Assembly (NCBI GenBank): GCA_045650705.1
Contig: JAZRRK010000024.1
Location: 1 to 42,614 of the forward strand
Origin: UMGS1781 sp045650705
GTDB taxonomy: Bacteria > Bacillota > Clostridia > TANB77 > CAG-508
Length of the DNA stretch: 42,614 nucleotides
Direction of reading: 5' to 3'
The notes under the pieces: model-generated
What the model saw: the letters and a program-made list of their open reading frames with translations, nothing else
The model's database searches: none
Told to the model about the DNA's origin: nothing
Part shown: positions 25,505 through 33,878 of the stretch, piece after piece
Layout of the letters: every line of letters begins with the position of its first letter
Position numbering within the stretch: position 1 is the stretch's first letter
Translations under genes and position numbers: made by a program

Positions 25505-26905
25505 GTGATGGATTTGGATATTAATTTTTATAATACTTTAACAAAAACTAAAGAAGATTTTAAGCCACTCGATGGAAATACTGTAAGAATATACAGTTGT
25601 GGACCTACTGTATATAAAGATGCAACAATTGGAAATATGAAATCATATATATTTATGGATACTTTAAGAAGAGTATTAAAATATAATGGATATGATTTAA
25701 AACATGCAATGAATATAACAGATGTTGGACATTTAGTATCAGATGGAGACGAAGGAGAAGACAAAATGTTAAAAGCAGCAAGAGAAGAAAAGAAAACTCC
25801 ATTAGAAATTGCTGCATATTATACAGAAAAGTTTTTACAAGATTTTGATAGATTAAATATAGATAGACCAGAAATAATATGTAAAGCAACAGAACATATT
25901 AATGATATGATGAAATTTGTTGAGAAATTATTAGAAAATGGATATGCATATGAAACATCAACAGCAATATATTTTGATGTTTCAAAGCTAGATAATTATG
26001 GAATTTTATCAGGAATTGATTTAAGAAAACAAAAAGCAGGAGCAAGAGTTGAAGTAGATGAAGAAAAAAGAAATCCGTATGATTTTGCATTATGGATCAA
26101 AGCCCCAGAAAATCATATTATGAAATGGGAAAGCCCATGGGGACTATGTTATCCAGGCTGGCATATAGAATGTTCTGCAATGAGTAATAAATATTTAGGA
26201 GAACAATTTGACATTCATACAGGAGGAATAGACTTAGTACCAACACACCACGAAAATGAAATAGCACAAAGCAAAGGATGTACAGGCAAAGTGCCAGCAA
26301 AGTTTTGGATGCATTGTGAATTTTTATTAATAGATGGTGGAAAAATGTCAAAAAGTTTAGGAAATACTTATACAGTACAAGACTTAATAGATAAAGGATA
26401 TGATCCACTAGCATATAAAATGTTATGCTATACATCTCACTATAGAAACAAGCTTAACTTTACATGGGAAGGACTATCAAATGCGCAAAACTCATTAATT
26501 AAACTAAAAGAAGGATATCTAAAGCATAAAGAAGGAACAGAAAATATAGAAGAAAGTGTTATTGAAGGATATAAAGAAAAATTCTTAGAAGCAATTAATG
26601 ATGATTTAAATATGCCAGTTGCAATGAGTGTAATATGGGATATAATAAAAAATCCTAAAAAATCAAAACAATTAGCAGACTTACTATTAAGCTTTGATAA
26701 GGTATTAGGAATCAAAATAGATGAAAAAATAGAACAAAAAGAAGAAGAAATACCACAAGAAATTTTAGAATTAATAGAACAAAGAAAAATAGCAAGACAA
26801 GAAAAAAATTGGACATTATCAGATGACTTAAGAGACAAAATAAAAGAATTAGGATATGCAGTAAAAGACTCAAAAGACGGAATGACAGTGGAGAAAATAC
26901 TTTAA
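25505..26905 (+). CDS. cysS: Cysteinyl-tRNA synthetase
   Basis: A class I synthetase of about 466 residues. The HIGH-type motif is in CGPTVYKDATIGNMKSY, zinc ligands are in YSCGPTV, GWHIECSAM and HHENEIAQSKG, and the KMSKS loop is GGKMSKSLGN. The DALR-like C-terminal helices follow. GTG 25505, ATG 25508 and TTG 25514 are all possible starts, because AGGTG lies too close to the first two; the family N-terminus (LDINFYNTLTK) is present with each. It follows the PBP gene behind a 32-bp palindrome. Confidence 0.96.
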   Translation: MMDLDINFYNTLTKTKEDFKPLDGNTVRIYSCGPTVYKDATIGNMKSYIFMDTLRRVLKYNGYDLKHAMNITDVGHLVSDGDEGEDKMLKAAREEKKTPLEIAAYYTEKFLQDFDRLNIDRPEIICKATEHINDMMKFVEKLLENGYAYETSTAIYFDVSKLDNYGILSGIDLRKQKAGARVEVDEEKRNPYDFALWIKAPENHIMKWESPWGLCYPGWHIECSAMSNKYLGEQFDIHTGGIDLVPTHHENEIAQSKGCTGKVPAKFWMHCEFLLIDGGKMSKSLGNTYTVQDLIDKGYDPLAYKMLCYTSHYRNKLNFTWEGLSNAQNSLIKLKEGYLKHKEGTENIEESVIEGYKEKFLEAINDDLNMPVAMSVIWDIIKNPKKSKQLADLLLSFDKVLGIKIDEKIEQKEEEIPQEILELIEQRKIARQEKNWTLSDDLRDKIKELGYAVKDSKDGMTVEKIL

Positions 26906-26960
26906 AATTTGAATTAGATAGTTATTATTATTCAGTCAAAGTCTTCAAAAAAGTATCTGA

Positions 26961-27010
26961 AACCTCCTTTAACAAGGGAGGTGGCAGCCGAAGGCTGACG
27001 GAGGGTTCTT
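26961..27010. repeat. Family B double-hairpin repeat
   Basis: ACCTCCTTTAACAAGGGAGGT then CAGCCGAAGGCTG and ACGGAGGGTTCTT: two consecutive hairpins in the same order as at 1659-1710, with different stem sequences. Confidence 0.8.
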
Positions 27011-27026
27011 AAAATACTTATTATAT

Positions 27027-27074
27027 AACCCCCAGTCACCTATCGGTGACAGCCCCCTTATTAAAGGGGCTGTA
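27027..27074. repeat. Family B repeat, inverted copy
   Basis: Read on the - strand this is TACAGCCCCTTTAATAAGG..., then GTCACCGATAGGTGAC, then TGGGGGTT. It faces the copy at 26961-27010, so the two together make a compound inverted element between cysS and the next gene. Confidence 0.8.
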
Positions 27075-27142
27075 TAGCAATACATCGAAGATTATTCAGT
27101 AGTTAGCCTAAATTGTAACAAAAAAAGGAAGGAAGTATATTT

Positions 27143-27625
27143 ATGCCAAAAAGAAAAGAATATATAGGTTGGGATGAATATTTTATGGGAGTAGCACTAT
27201 TATCAGGCGAGAGAAGTAAAGACCCAAATTCACAAGTTGGTGCTTGCATAGTAAGTGAAGATAATAAAATATTATCAATAGGATACAATGGATTTCCAAA
27301 GGGATGTTCAGATGATGAAATTCCTTGGGAAAGAGAGGGAAAATTTGCAGAAACTAAGTATCCATATGTATGCCATGGAGAATTAAATGCCATACTAAAC
27401 TATACAGGAACAACATTAAGAAATAGTAGAATATATGTGGCACTATTTCCATGCAATGAATGTGCAAAAGCTATAATACAATCAGGAATAAAAGAAGTAA
27501 TATATAAAGAAGATAAGTATGCTGATACTGATAGTGTAAAAATATCAAAGAAAATGTTTGATATGAGTAATGTGAAATACAGAAAATATGATAAGACTGG
27601 AAGAAATATAAATTTAAATTTATAA
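27143..27625 (+). CDS. dCMP deaminase-like protein (ComE operon protein 2 type)
   Basis: A 160-residue zinc-dependent deaminase of the dCMP/cytidine deaminase superfamily, supplying dUMP for thymidylate synthesis. The zinc site is HGELNA in YVCHGELNAILNY (Gly replaces the usual Ala of HAE) and PCNECAKAIIQSGI. The N-terminus GWDEYFMGVALLSGERSKDPNSQVGACIV is typical. The ATG at 27143 follows AAGGAAGGAAG. It stands alone, between repeats on both sides. Confidence 0.92.
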   Translation: MPKRKEYIGWDEYFMGVALLSGERSKDPNSQVGACIVSEDNKILSIGYNGFPKGCSDDEIPWEREGKFAETKYPYVCHGELNAILNYTGTTLRNSRIYVALFPCNECAKAIIQSGIKEVIYKEDKYADTDSVKISKKMFDMSNVKYRKYDKTGRNINLNL

Positions 27626-27635
27626 ATATTATCTA

Positions 27636-27808
27636 TTGCTTCCATATTAAATAATATATATTTTAACTTGCGGTCTCCACCCGCGGTTTATTATCTACTA
27701 TGTTATAATTAATTGTTACGATAACTACTATTGTATTAACAATTGCACGCCTCCGGCTACTCAAGGGTCGACCTCGTTTGCAATATATATTATTTAATAT
27801 GGAAGCAA
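27636..27808. mobile_element. MITE-like element with perfect 27-bp terminal inverted repeats
   Basis: The left end 27636-27662 (TTGCTTCCATATTAAATAAT plus TATATATT overlap) is the exact reverse complement of 27782-27808 over 27 bases. The 173-bp unit carries no gene; its centre has short GC-rich parts (GCGGTCTCCACCCGCGG and GCCTCCGGC). It fills the gap between the deaminase gene and the FemABX gene. No clear target duplication is visible. A long-stem structured RNA is the alternative. Confidence 0.65.
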
Positions 27809-27835
27809 GAAATATATAAATGAAAGGGTAAAAAA

Positions 27836-28897
27836 ATGCAAATTTTAACTGAAAAAGATGAAAAAGAATATAAAGAATTTCTTGAAAGCAATGATAGATG
27901 TAATTTTCAACAATCTTTAGAATGGGGAAAGGTAAAACAAGCTTGGAAAAATGAAATAGTATTATCTAGAGATAATACTGGAAAAATAGTAGGAGCAGTA
28001 AGTGTATTAATTAGGAAAATTCCTATATTTGGTAATTTTATGTATATATCAAGAGGACCAATTTGTGACATACATAATGAAGAAGTCTTAAAAGATTTAT
28101 GTGAAGGGTTAAAAGAATTGGCAAAGAAATATAAAGCATTTACTCTAAAATGGGAACCAGATATTAAAAGTGATGATGAAGAATTTAAAACAATAGCTAC
28201 AAAACTAGGATTTAAAATAAAAGAAGATGCAAAAGACTTTAGTGAAGGGATTCAACCAAGATATGTATTCAGACTAGATATAAAAAATAAAACAGAAGAT
28301 GAAGTGTTTAGTGCATTTCATCAGAAAACAAGGTATAATATACGCTTAGCAACAAAAAAAAGTGTAGTTATAAAAGAAGGTACAAGGGAAGATTTAAAAG
28401 AATTTCATAAAATAATGGAAGTGACAGGAAAAAGAGACAATTTTATGATAAGACCATTATCATATTTTGAAAAAATGTATGATGAATTAGCACCAGAACA
28501 TTTTAAATTAATGATGGCATATCATGAGGACAAGCCAATATCAGGAATAATAGATATAATATATGGAAATAAAATTTGGTATTTATATGGAGCAAGCAGT
28601 AATGAACATAGAAATTTAATGCCAAACTATTTACTACAATGGGAAATGATTAAGTATTCAATAGAACATAAAAAAGACATGTATGATTTTAGAGGAGTAG
28701 TAGGAATAGTTGATGAAAGTCATCCACAGTATGGATTATACAGATTCAAAAAAGGATTTAATGCAGAATTTACTGAGTTTATAGGGGAATTATATATAAA
28801 TTATAAACCATTAACATATAAAATGTATAAGATAAGTGAAAAAATTTATAAAAGGCTAGCAGGATTAAAAACGATGTTGAAAGAAAGAGGAAAATAA
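27836..28897 (+). CDS. FemABX-family peptidoglycan bridge aminoacyltransferase
   Basis: A 353-residue lipid II aminoacyltransferase of the FemA/FemB/FemX type, with two GNAT-like domains. Typical segments are FQQSLEWGKVKQAW, ISRGPICD, KWEPDIK, FHQKTRYNIRLATKKSVV and WYLYGASSNEHRNLMPNYLLQWEMI, and MYDFRGVVG..HPQYGLYRFKKGFNAEFTEFIGE (shown in part). There is no long coiled-coil arm. It adds amino acids to the stem peptide using aminoacyl-tRNA; the residue added is unknown. It precedes alr closely (3 nt), so both serve cell-wall synthesis. Confidence 0.92.
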   Translation: MQILTEKDEKEYKEFLESNDRCNFQQSLEWGKVKQAWKNEIVLSRDNTGKIVGAVSVLIRKIPIFGNFMYISRGPICDIHNEEVLKDLCEGLKELAKKYKAFTLKWEPDIKSDDEEFKTIATKLGFKIKEDAKDFSEGIQPRYVFRLDIKNKTEDEVFSAFHQKTRYNIRLATKKSVVIKEGTREDLKEFHKIMEVTGKRDNFMIRPLSYFEKMYDELAPEHFKLMMAYHEDKPISGIIDIIYGNKIWYLYGASSNEHRNLMPNYLLQWEMIKYSIEHKKDMYDFRGVVGIVDESHPQYGLYRFKKGFNAEFTEFIGELYINYKPLTYKMYKISEKIYKRLAGLKTMLKERGK

Positions 28898-28899
28898 AT

Positions 28900-30010
28900 T
28901 TGAAACAGGTAGTAGTAAATAAAGAAGATTTAAGACATAATATAAATAAAATAAAAGCTTATACAAAACAAACATCAGGAGACAATTATACCATAATAGG
29001 GATAGTAAAGGGAAATGGATATGGACTAGGCTTAAAACAATATGCAAGATTCTTGGTAGATAATGGTATAAATTTTCTAGCGGTTGCAACATTAGAAGAA
29101 GCAATAGAGTTAGCATCAGAAAAAATATGTAATAATATATTGTTACTTTCAGCGCTGAACACGGAAGAAGAGTTGGAAGAAGCTGTAAAAAATAATGTAA
29201 TTGTAACAATAGATTCAAGAGAAAATTCTAAAATTCTAAATGAATTAGCACAAAAAGGATATAATATAAGAGCACATATAAAGATAGATACAGGATTTGG
29301 AAGATATGGATTTATGTATGATAATTATGATGAAATAATTAATTCAATAGAAGACTTAGATAAAAATATTAAAGTAGAAGGAATTTTTTCACATTTTTCT
29401 ATAGCATATTATAAAGATAATAAGCATACTAAACAACAATTTGACAGATTTAATGAAGTTATAAATAAATTAGAAGAAAAAGGAATACAAATACAGCTAA
29501 AACATATTTGTAATTCACCAGCATTTTTAAATTATCCAGAAATGCACCTAAATGCAGCAAGAATAGGTTCAGCTTTTGTTGGGAGGGTACACTCAGAAAA
29601 CAATATTGGATTAAAAAGAATAGGAGAATATCAAGTAAGTATTGCAGAAATTAGGAATATTCCAAAAGGATTTTACATTAGTTACTTGAAAGCATATAAA
29701 ACTAGAAGAGATACAAAGATTGCAGTATTACCAATAGGGTATATAGATGGATATAATGTATCTGCAAAAATGGACATGTTTAGATTAATAGATAAGATAC
29801 GCACAATAGTCAGAAATGTAAAAAGTTTATTTAAGAAGCAAAATCTAACAGTAATTATAAAAGGAAAAAGGTATGATGTCATAGGTACAATACGGAATGT
29901 ATCATACAATAATAGATGTAACAGATGGAGAGGTTAATGTGGGAGATGTTGCACAATTAGATGTAAACCCATTATATGTAGCAAAAAGCATTAGAAGGGA
30001 GTATGAATAA
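28900..30010 (+). CDS. alr: Alanine racemase, one CGG +1 shift site
   Basis: A fold-type III PLP enzyme making D-alanine for peptidoglycan. The PLP lysine is in IGIVKGNGYGLG, and the catalytic tyrosine segment is LPIGYIDGYN. The zero frame stops at 29935-29937 with an unlike tail. Skipping the C of CGG 29893-29895 gives GTIGMYHTIIDVTDGEVNVGD and then VAQLDVNPLYVAKSIRREYE, the normal C-terminal barrel end. The stop TAA 30008-30010 then overlaps the ftsH ATG by one base (TAATG). The joined protein has 369 residues, normal for the family. The start is TTG 28900, after GAGG. The usual Asp after the conserved Met is Tyr here. Confidence 0.9.
29893..29895 (+). other. Putative +1 recoding site 4 (ATA CGG A)
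   Basis: CGG is in the zero frame of alr. Skipping the C gives G-T-I-G-M-Y and the family C-terminus; reading arginine gives an unrelated 14-codon tail. Confidence 0.85.
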
Positions 30011-31797
30011 TGAACGAAAAAGATAAAAATAAGAAAAAAGATAAAATATGGTATACAATATTTTCAATACTTACAATAATATGCATTGTGGTATTAGTAT
30101 TTGCCTTGAATAATAAGAATGATGATAAAGAAAATGAGATATATTACAACGAGCTATTAAGAAAAATTAATGAGAACCAAGTAGAAAAAATAGAAATGAC
30201 TGTTGGAAGCACATCAATAAAAGTTAAATTAAAGAATGTTGAAGAAGAAAAAAGTGCAATAATACCAGACATACAAGCATTTATAGAATTAGTACAAGAA
30301 AAAATACTTGCTGGAAATAGCATTGAATTAATAGAAAAGCCTGTAAGTTTATTACTAAGGATATCAGATATATTATTTAGCTTATTACCAACAATAATGA
30401 TATTAGTATTATTTATTTTGTTATTTAAAATGCAAGGTTTAGGTGATAAAGGTAAGGTATATGATACAGAGAGCGAAAAAACAGGAATAACTTTTAAGGA
30501 TGTAGCCGGATTAGATGAAGAAAAAAATGAATTAATAGAAATAGTAAACTTTTTAAAAGAACCTAAAAAATTCCAAGAAATGGGAGCAAAAATTCCAAGA
30601 GGAATATTATTATATGGAAAACCAGGTACAGGAAAAACATTAATAGCTAAAGCAATTGCAGGAGAAGCGGGTGTTCCATTTATATCAATGAGTGGTTCTG
30701 AATTTATAGAAATGTTTGCAGGATTAGGAGCATCAAGAGTTAGAAAGTTATTTGAAAAAGCAAAAAAAGTATCACCATGTATTGTTTTTATAGATGAGAT
30801 TGATGCAATAGGAGCAAGAAGAACAGGGGGAAGCGGAGCAGAATCTGAAAACAATCAAACTCTAAATCAATTATTAGTAGAAATGGATGGATTTGATACA
30901 AATCAGACAGTAATAGTATTAGCAGCAACAAATAGACCAGAAATGCTAGATAAAGCATTATTAAGACCTGGAAGATTTGATAGACAAATAACAATAGCAG
31001 TACCTGATGCAAGAGGAAGAGAAGCTATATTAAAAATACATTCAGCAAATAAACCATTGGGAAATGATATAGATTTAAAAGAAATTGCTACAGATACAGC
31101 AGGATTTACAGGTGCAGAGCTTGCAAATGTGTTAAATGAAGCAGCAATAATTGCTACAACAAGAAAACATAAAAAAATTATAATGGATGATTTAGAAGAA
31201 GCTGTTAAAAAAGTAACAGTAGGGCTTCAAAAGAATAGTAGAGTAATATCAGAAAAAGACAAGAAATTAACTGCATATCATGAAGCAGGCCATGCTATAG
31301 TTAGTAAGTATTTAGAAACACAGCAAGATGTAAAAGAAGTATCAATAATACCAAGAGGTCTAGCTGGTGGATATACAATGTATAGAACAAATGAAGATAA
31401 ATATTATATATCAAAAACTGAAATGCAAGAAAAACTAATTGCACTATTAGGAGGAAGGGCAGCAGAAAAAATAGCATTAAATGATATTTCAACTGGTGCA
31501 AGTAATGACATAGAAGTAGCAACAAGTCTTGCAAAAGATATGGTAAAAAAATACGGAATGAGTGATAGAGTAGGTCCAATAAACCTAGAAGCAAAAGAAC
31601 AATATGAATTACAAGTTTTTGGAAATAATATTGAAGATATTATCGGAATAGAAGTAAAAGAATTAATAGATACAGCATACAAAAAAGCACAAGAATTAAT
31701 ATTAGAACATATGGATAAATTACACGCAGTAGCAGGAAAATTATTAGAGAAAGAAACAATATCAGCACAAGAATTTGAAGAGATATTTAACAATTAA
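30010..31797 (+). CDS. ftsH: ATP-dependent zinc metalloprotease FtsH
   Basis: A 595-residue membrane AAA+ protease that degrades misfolded membrane and regulatory proteins. Two membrane helices lie near residues 15-34 and 120-139. The AAA module has Walker A GKPGTGKT (203-210), Walker B CIVFIDEIDA (257-266) and ATNRPEMLDKALLRPGRFDRQ. The zinc site is HEAGH at 424-428. Length is slightly shorter than average because the extracytoplasmic region and tail are short. The ATG overlaps the recoded alr stop by one base, so translation is coupled. A terminator follows. Confidence 0.97.
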   Translation: MNEKDKNKKKDKIWYTIFSILTIICIVVLVFALNNKNDDKENEIYYNELLRKINENQVEKIEMTVGSTSIKVKLKNVEEEKSAIIPDIQAFIELVQEKILAGNSIELIEKPVSLLLRISDILFSLLPTIMILVLFILLFKMQGLGDKGKVYDTESEKTGITFKDVAGLDEEKNELIEIVNFLKEPKKFQEMGAKIPRGILLYGKPGTGKTLIAKAIAGEAGVPFISMSGSEFIEMFAGLGASRVRKLFEKAKKVSPCIVFIDEIDAIGARRTGGSGAESENNQTLNQLLVEMDGFDTNQTVIVLAATNRPEMLDKALLRPGRFDRQITIAVPDARGREAILKIHSANKPLGNDIDLKEIATDTAGFTGAELANVLNEAAIIATTRKHKKIIMDDLEEAVKKVTVGLQKNSRVISEKDKKLTAYHEAGHAIVSKYLETQQDVKEVSIIPRGLAGGYTMYRTNEDKYYISKTEMQEKLIALLGGRAAEKIALNDISTGASNDIEVATSLAKDMVKKYGMSDRVGPINLEAKEQYELQVFGNNIEDIIGIEVKELIDTAYKKAQELILEHMDKLHAVAGKLLEKETISAQEFEEIFNN

Positions 31798-31811
31798 AAA
31801 ATATTGCTAAA

Positions 31812-31851
31812 AAATAACATTTATGATAGAATGTCATAAATGTTATTTTCA
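31812..31851 (+). terminator. Terminator after ftsH
   Basis: The 15-bp arms 31812-31826 and 31834-31848 are perfect reverse complements (AAATAACATTTATGA), with a 7-nt loop and a T-rich end. Confidence 0.88.
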
Positions 31852-31868
31852 TATTAGGAGATGAATAT

Positions 31869-33232
31869 ATGGCAAAATCAAGTACAATATTTGTATGTAG
31901 CAATTGTGGAAATGAATCACCAAAATGGTTTGGAAAATGTCCTGCTTGTAATGAATGGAATACATGTTATGAAGAAAAACAAACAGTATCAAAAGCAAAC
32001 GGAAAACTTCAGAATAGAGAAAAAGCTGAACCAACTCTTTTAAATGATATAAAAAAACAAGACATAGCACGTAGTTCAACAGGATTTGAAGAATTAGATA
32101 GAGTATTAGGTGGAGGCTTAGTGAAAGGCTCTTTAACATTACTTGGAGGAGAACCAGGTATTGGAAAATCAACTCTAATTTTACAAATATGCGATAAGGT
32201 AAAAGGAGAAGGAAAAGTTCTATATGTGTCTGGTGAGGAATCAGCAGAGCAAATAAAAATAAGGGCAGATAGACTAGGAATAAATAATGAAAATATATTA
32301 TTCTTAGGTGAAACAGATATGGAACTTATTGAATATTCAGTGCTAAGAATAAAACCTAAATTAGTTATAATAGATTCAATACAAACAATGTATTCAAATG
32401 AAATAACATCAAGTCCGGGAAGTGTAAGCCAAGTAAGAGAAATAACAGCTAAAATTATGAGAACGTGTAAGCAAGAAGCAATTACAACAATAATTATAGG
32501 TCATGTTACAAAAGACCGGAAATATTGCAGGACCAAGAGTTCTAGAGCACATGGTAGATACAGTTCTATACTTAGAAGGAGAGAGATATTTTTCATATAG
32601 AATACTAAGAGGAGTAAAAAATAGATTTGGTTCTACAAATGAAATAGGCATGTTTGAAATGCAAGAAGAAGGAATGTGTGAGATACAAAATCCATCATCA
32701 GTACTATTACGGAGAAAGAGATGAAAATCCAGCGGGTTCAATTGTAGTAGCAAGTATGGAAGGAACAAGACCAATACTTGTGGAACTTCAAGCCTTAACA
32801 ACCCAAAGTGTATTTGGCTTTCCAAGGAGAACTGCAAATGGAATTGACTTTAATAGATTAACTTTATTAATAGCAGTACTTGAAAAAATAGTAGGTTTAC
32901 CATTAGGAAATCAAGATGCTTATTTAAATATAGTTGGAGGAATAAAGATAAATGAGCCTGCACTGGACTTAGGAATAATATTGGCAGTAGCATCGAGTTA
33001 CAAAAATATAAGTATACCAGTTGATACAATAGCAATAGGAGAAGTAGGATTAACAGGAGAAGTAAGAAGTGTAAATATGATAGAAAAAAGAATAAAAGAA
33101 GCAGAAAAACTTGGATTTAAAACTTGTATAATTCCAGAAAGTAACAAGAAACAATTAAAACAAAGTTACAACTCAAATATAATAGGAATAAAAAATATTT
33201 ATGAAGCAATGAAATACTTAAAATTAAGATAA
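31869..33232 (+). CDS. radA: DNA repair protein RadA, two CGG +1 shift sites
   Basis: A RecA-like helicase that promotes branch migration in recombination and transformation. The N-terminal zinc finger (CSNCGNES, CPACNEW), Walker A GGEPGIGKST, the KNRFG motif (GVKNRFGSTNEIG) and a C-terminal Lon-like domain (GIDFNRLTLLIAVLEK, LTGEVRSV) are present, but in three frames: 31869-32516, 32518-32709 and 32711-33232. Skipping the C of CGG at 32517 gives GHVTKDGNIAGPRVLEHMVD; skipping it at 32710 gives NPSSVLLGERDENPAGS and then MEGTRPILVELQAL, all as in the family. The joined protein has 453 residues, the normal length. A family A repeat follows. Confidence 0.92.
32517..32519 (+). other. Putative +1 recoding site 5 (GAC CGG A)
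   Basis: CGG is in the zero frame of radA. Skipping one C gives T-K-D-G-N-I-A-G-P, a strictly conserved RadA segment. Here the extra base extends CC, so its exact position is ambiguous by one. Confidence 0.88.
32710..32712 (+). other. Putative +1 recoding site 6 (TTA CGG A)
   Basis: CGG is in the radA frame set by site 5. Skipping the C gives L-L-G-E-R-D-E-N and the Lon-like domain; reading arginine gives a stop 4 codons later (32722-32724). Confidence 0.88.
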
Positions 33233-33263
33233 TTAATATATTATTTAGAAAATGTATAAAAAG

Positions 33264-33298
33264 TGTAGGGGCGACCATTGGTCGTCCGTTTTCTAAAT
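33264..33298. repeat. Family A hairpin repeat
   Basis: TGTAGGGGCGACC ATT GGTCGTCCG then TTTTCTAAAT, after radA. Confidence 0.85.
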
Positions 33299-33337
33299 AT
33301 ATACTTACTTTAATTTTTTATTTTAACAAAAATTTTG

Positions 33338-33366
33338 TTTACATTTTTTTTCAGTTATAGTATAAT
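33338..33366 (+). promoter_or_regulatory. Promoter upstream of the small membrane protein and ruvB
   Basis: TTTACA at 33338-33343, a 17-nt spacer and TATAAT at 33361-33366. Confidence 0.75.
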
Positions 33367-33399
33367 ACAAGCAGATTAATAAAGAAGGGAAGAAGTAAT

Positions 33400-33786
33400 A
33401 TGACAATGAAAAAAATATTTAGATATGTAATACTACTAATATTGGTATATGTAGTTGTTGAAGTATTTGTACATTTTATGACAAAAGCTTATTACAAAGA
33501 CTTTAATAATTATAGTATATTGGTAGATAATCCAAAGATAGAAATAACTGAAAGTAAAATTGCTAAAAATAAAGGATACATACAGGGAAAAGTAACAAAT
33601 ACTACAGAAGAATTATTAAAAAACGTTAATATAGATTTTATATTCTACAATGAAAATAATAATCAAATAGGAATTGAAAATAAAACAATAGAAATTTTTA
33701 ACGTAGGAGAAGAAGTAAAATTCGAAGTCAAATTTGAATATAAAGATGTAGAAAAAATAAAAATAAATATTAGAAATGAAGAATAG
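33400..33786 (+). CDS. Small membrane-anchored FxLYD-like protein
   Basis: A 128-residue protein with an N-terminal helix (residues 5-24, FRYVILLILVYVVVEVFVHF) and an outside beta domain. The pattern GYIQGKVTNTTEELLKNVNI and IFNVGEEVKFEVKFEYKDVEKIKI resembles FxLYD or similar Ig-like domains of Gram-positive surface proteins. No lipobox. It has its own promoter and a GAAGGGA site, and lies upstream of ruvB with a palindrome between. Function unknown. Confidence 0.75.
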   Translation: MTMKKIFRYVILLILVYVVVEVFVHFMTKAYYKDFNNYSILVDNPKIEITESKIAKNKGYIQGKVTNTTEELLKNVNIDFIFYNENNNQIGIENKTIEIFNVGEEVKFEVKFEYKDVEKIKINIRNEE

Positions 33787-33796
33787 TATGAAGAAA

Positions 33797-33815
33797 GGAC
33801 GACCACAGGTCGTCC
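33797..33815. repeat. Family A core palindrome
   Basis: GGACGACC ACA GGTCGTCC, a perfect 8-bp stem and 3-nt loop, lacking the TGTAGGGG lead of the other copies. Confidence 0.8.
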
Positions 33816-33878
33816 ATATTTGAAGTGGGATGGGTAATTATAAAAATAAAAACATTGAGGAAAGGAAATCATTAAAGA

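Noticed and set aside
12466..32712. Ordinary random sequencing or assembly indels as the cause of the six frame breaks
   Set aside because: Such errors usually fall in homopolymers and at varied sequences. Here all six are the same base (C) at the same codon (CGG) before a glycine GGN, five of them outside any C-run. A motif-specific base-calling artefact remains possible, and raw reads are the decisive test.
12466..32712. CGG reassigned to another amino acid
   Set aside because: Reassignment would not restore the frame at any of the six sites; a one-base skip is needed.
12740..32720. Transcriptional slippage or -1 frameshifting on A-runs
   Set aside because: The frame change needed is +1, and the sites lack long A or T runs in a consistent place.
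32503..32724. Separate 73-codon gene inside radA
   Set aside because: It is the middle frame of radA, carrying the KNRFG motif.
12406..33232. Four pseudogenes (solute-binding protein, dprA, alr, radA)
   Set aside because: Apart from the CGG joins, each is full length with all motifs and no stray stop, and alr keeps a tight overlap with ftsH.
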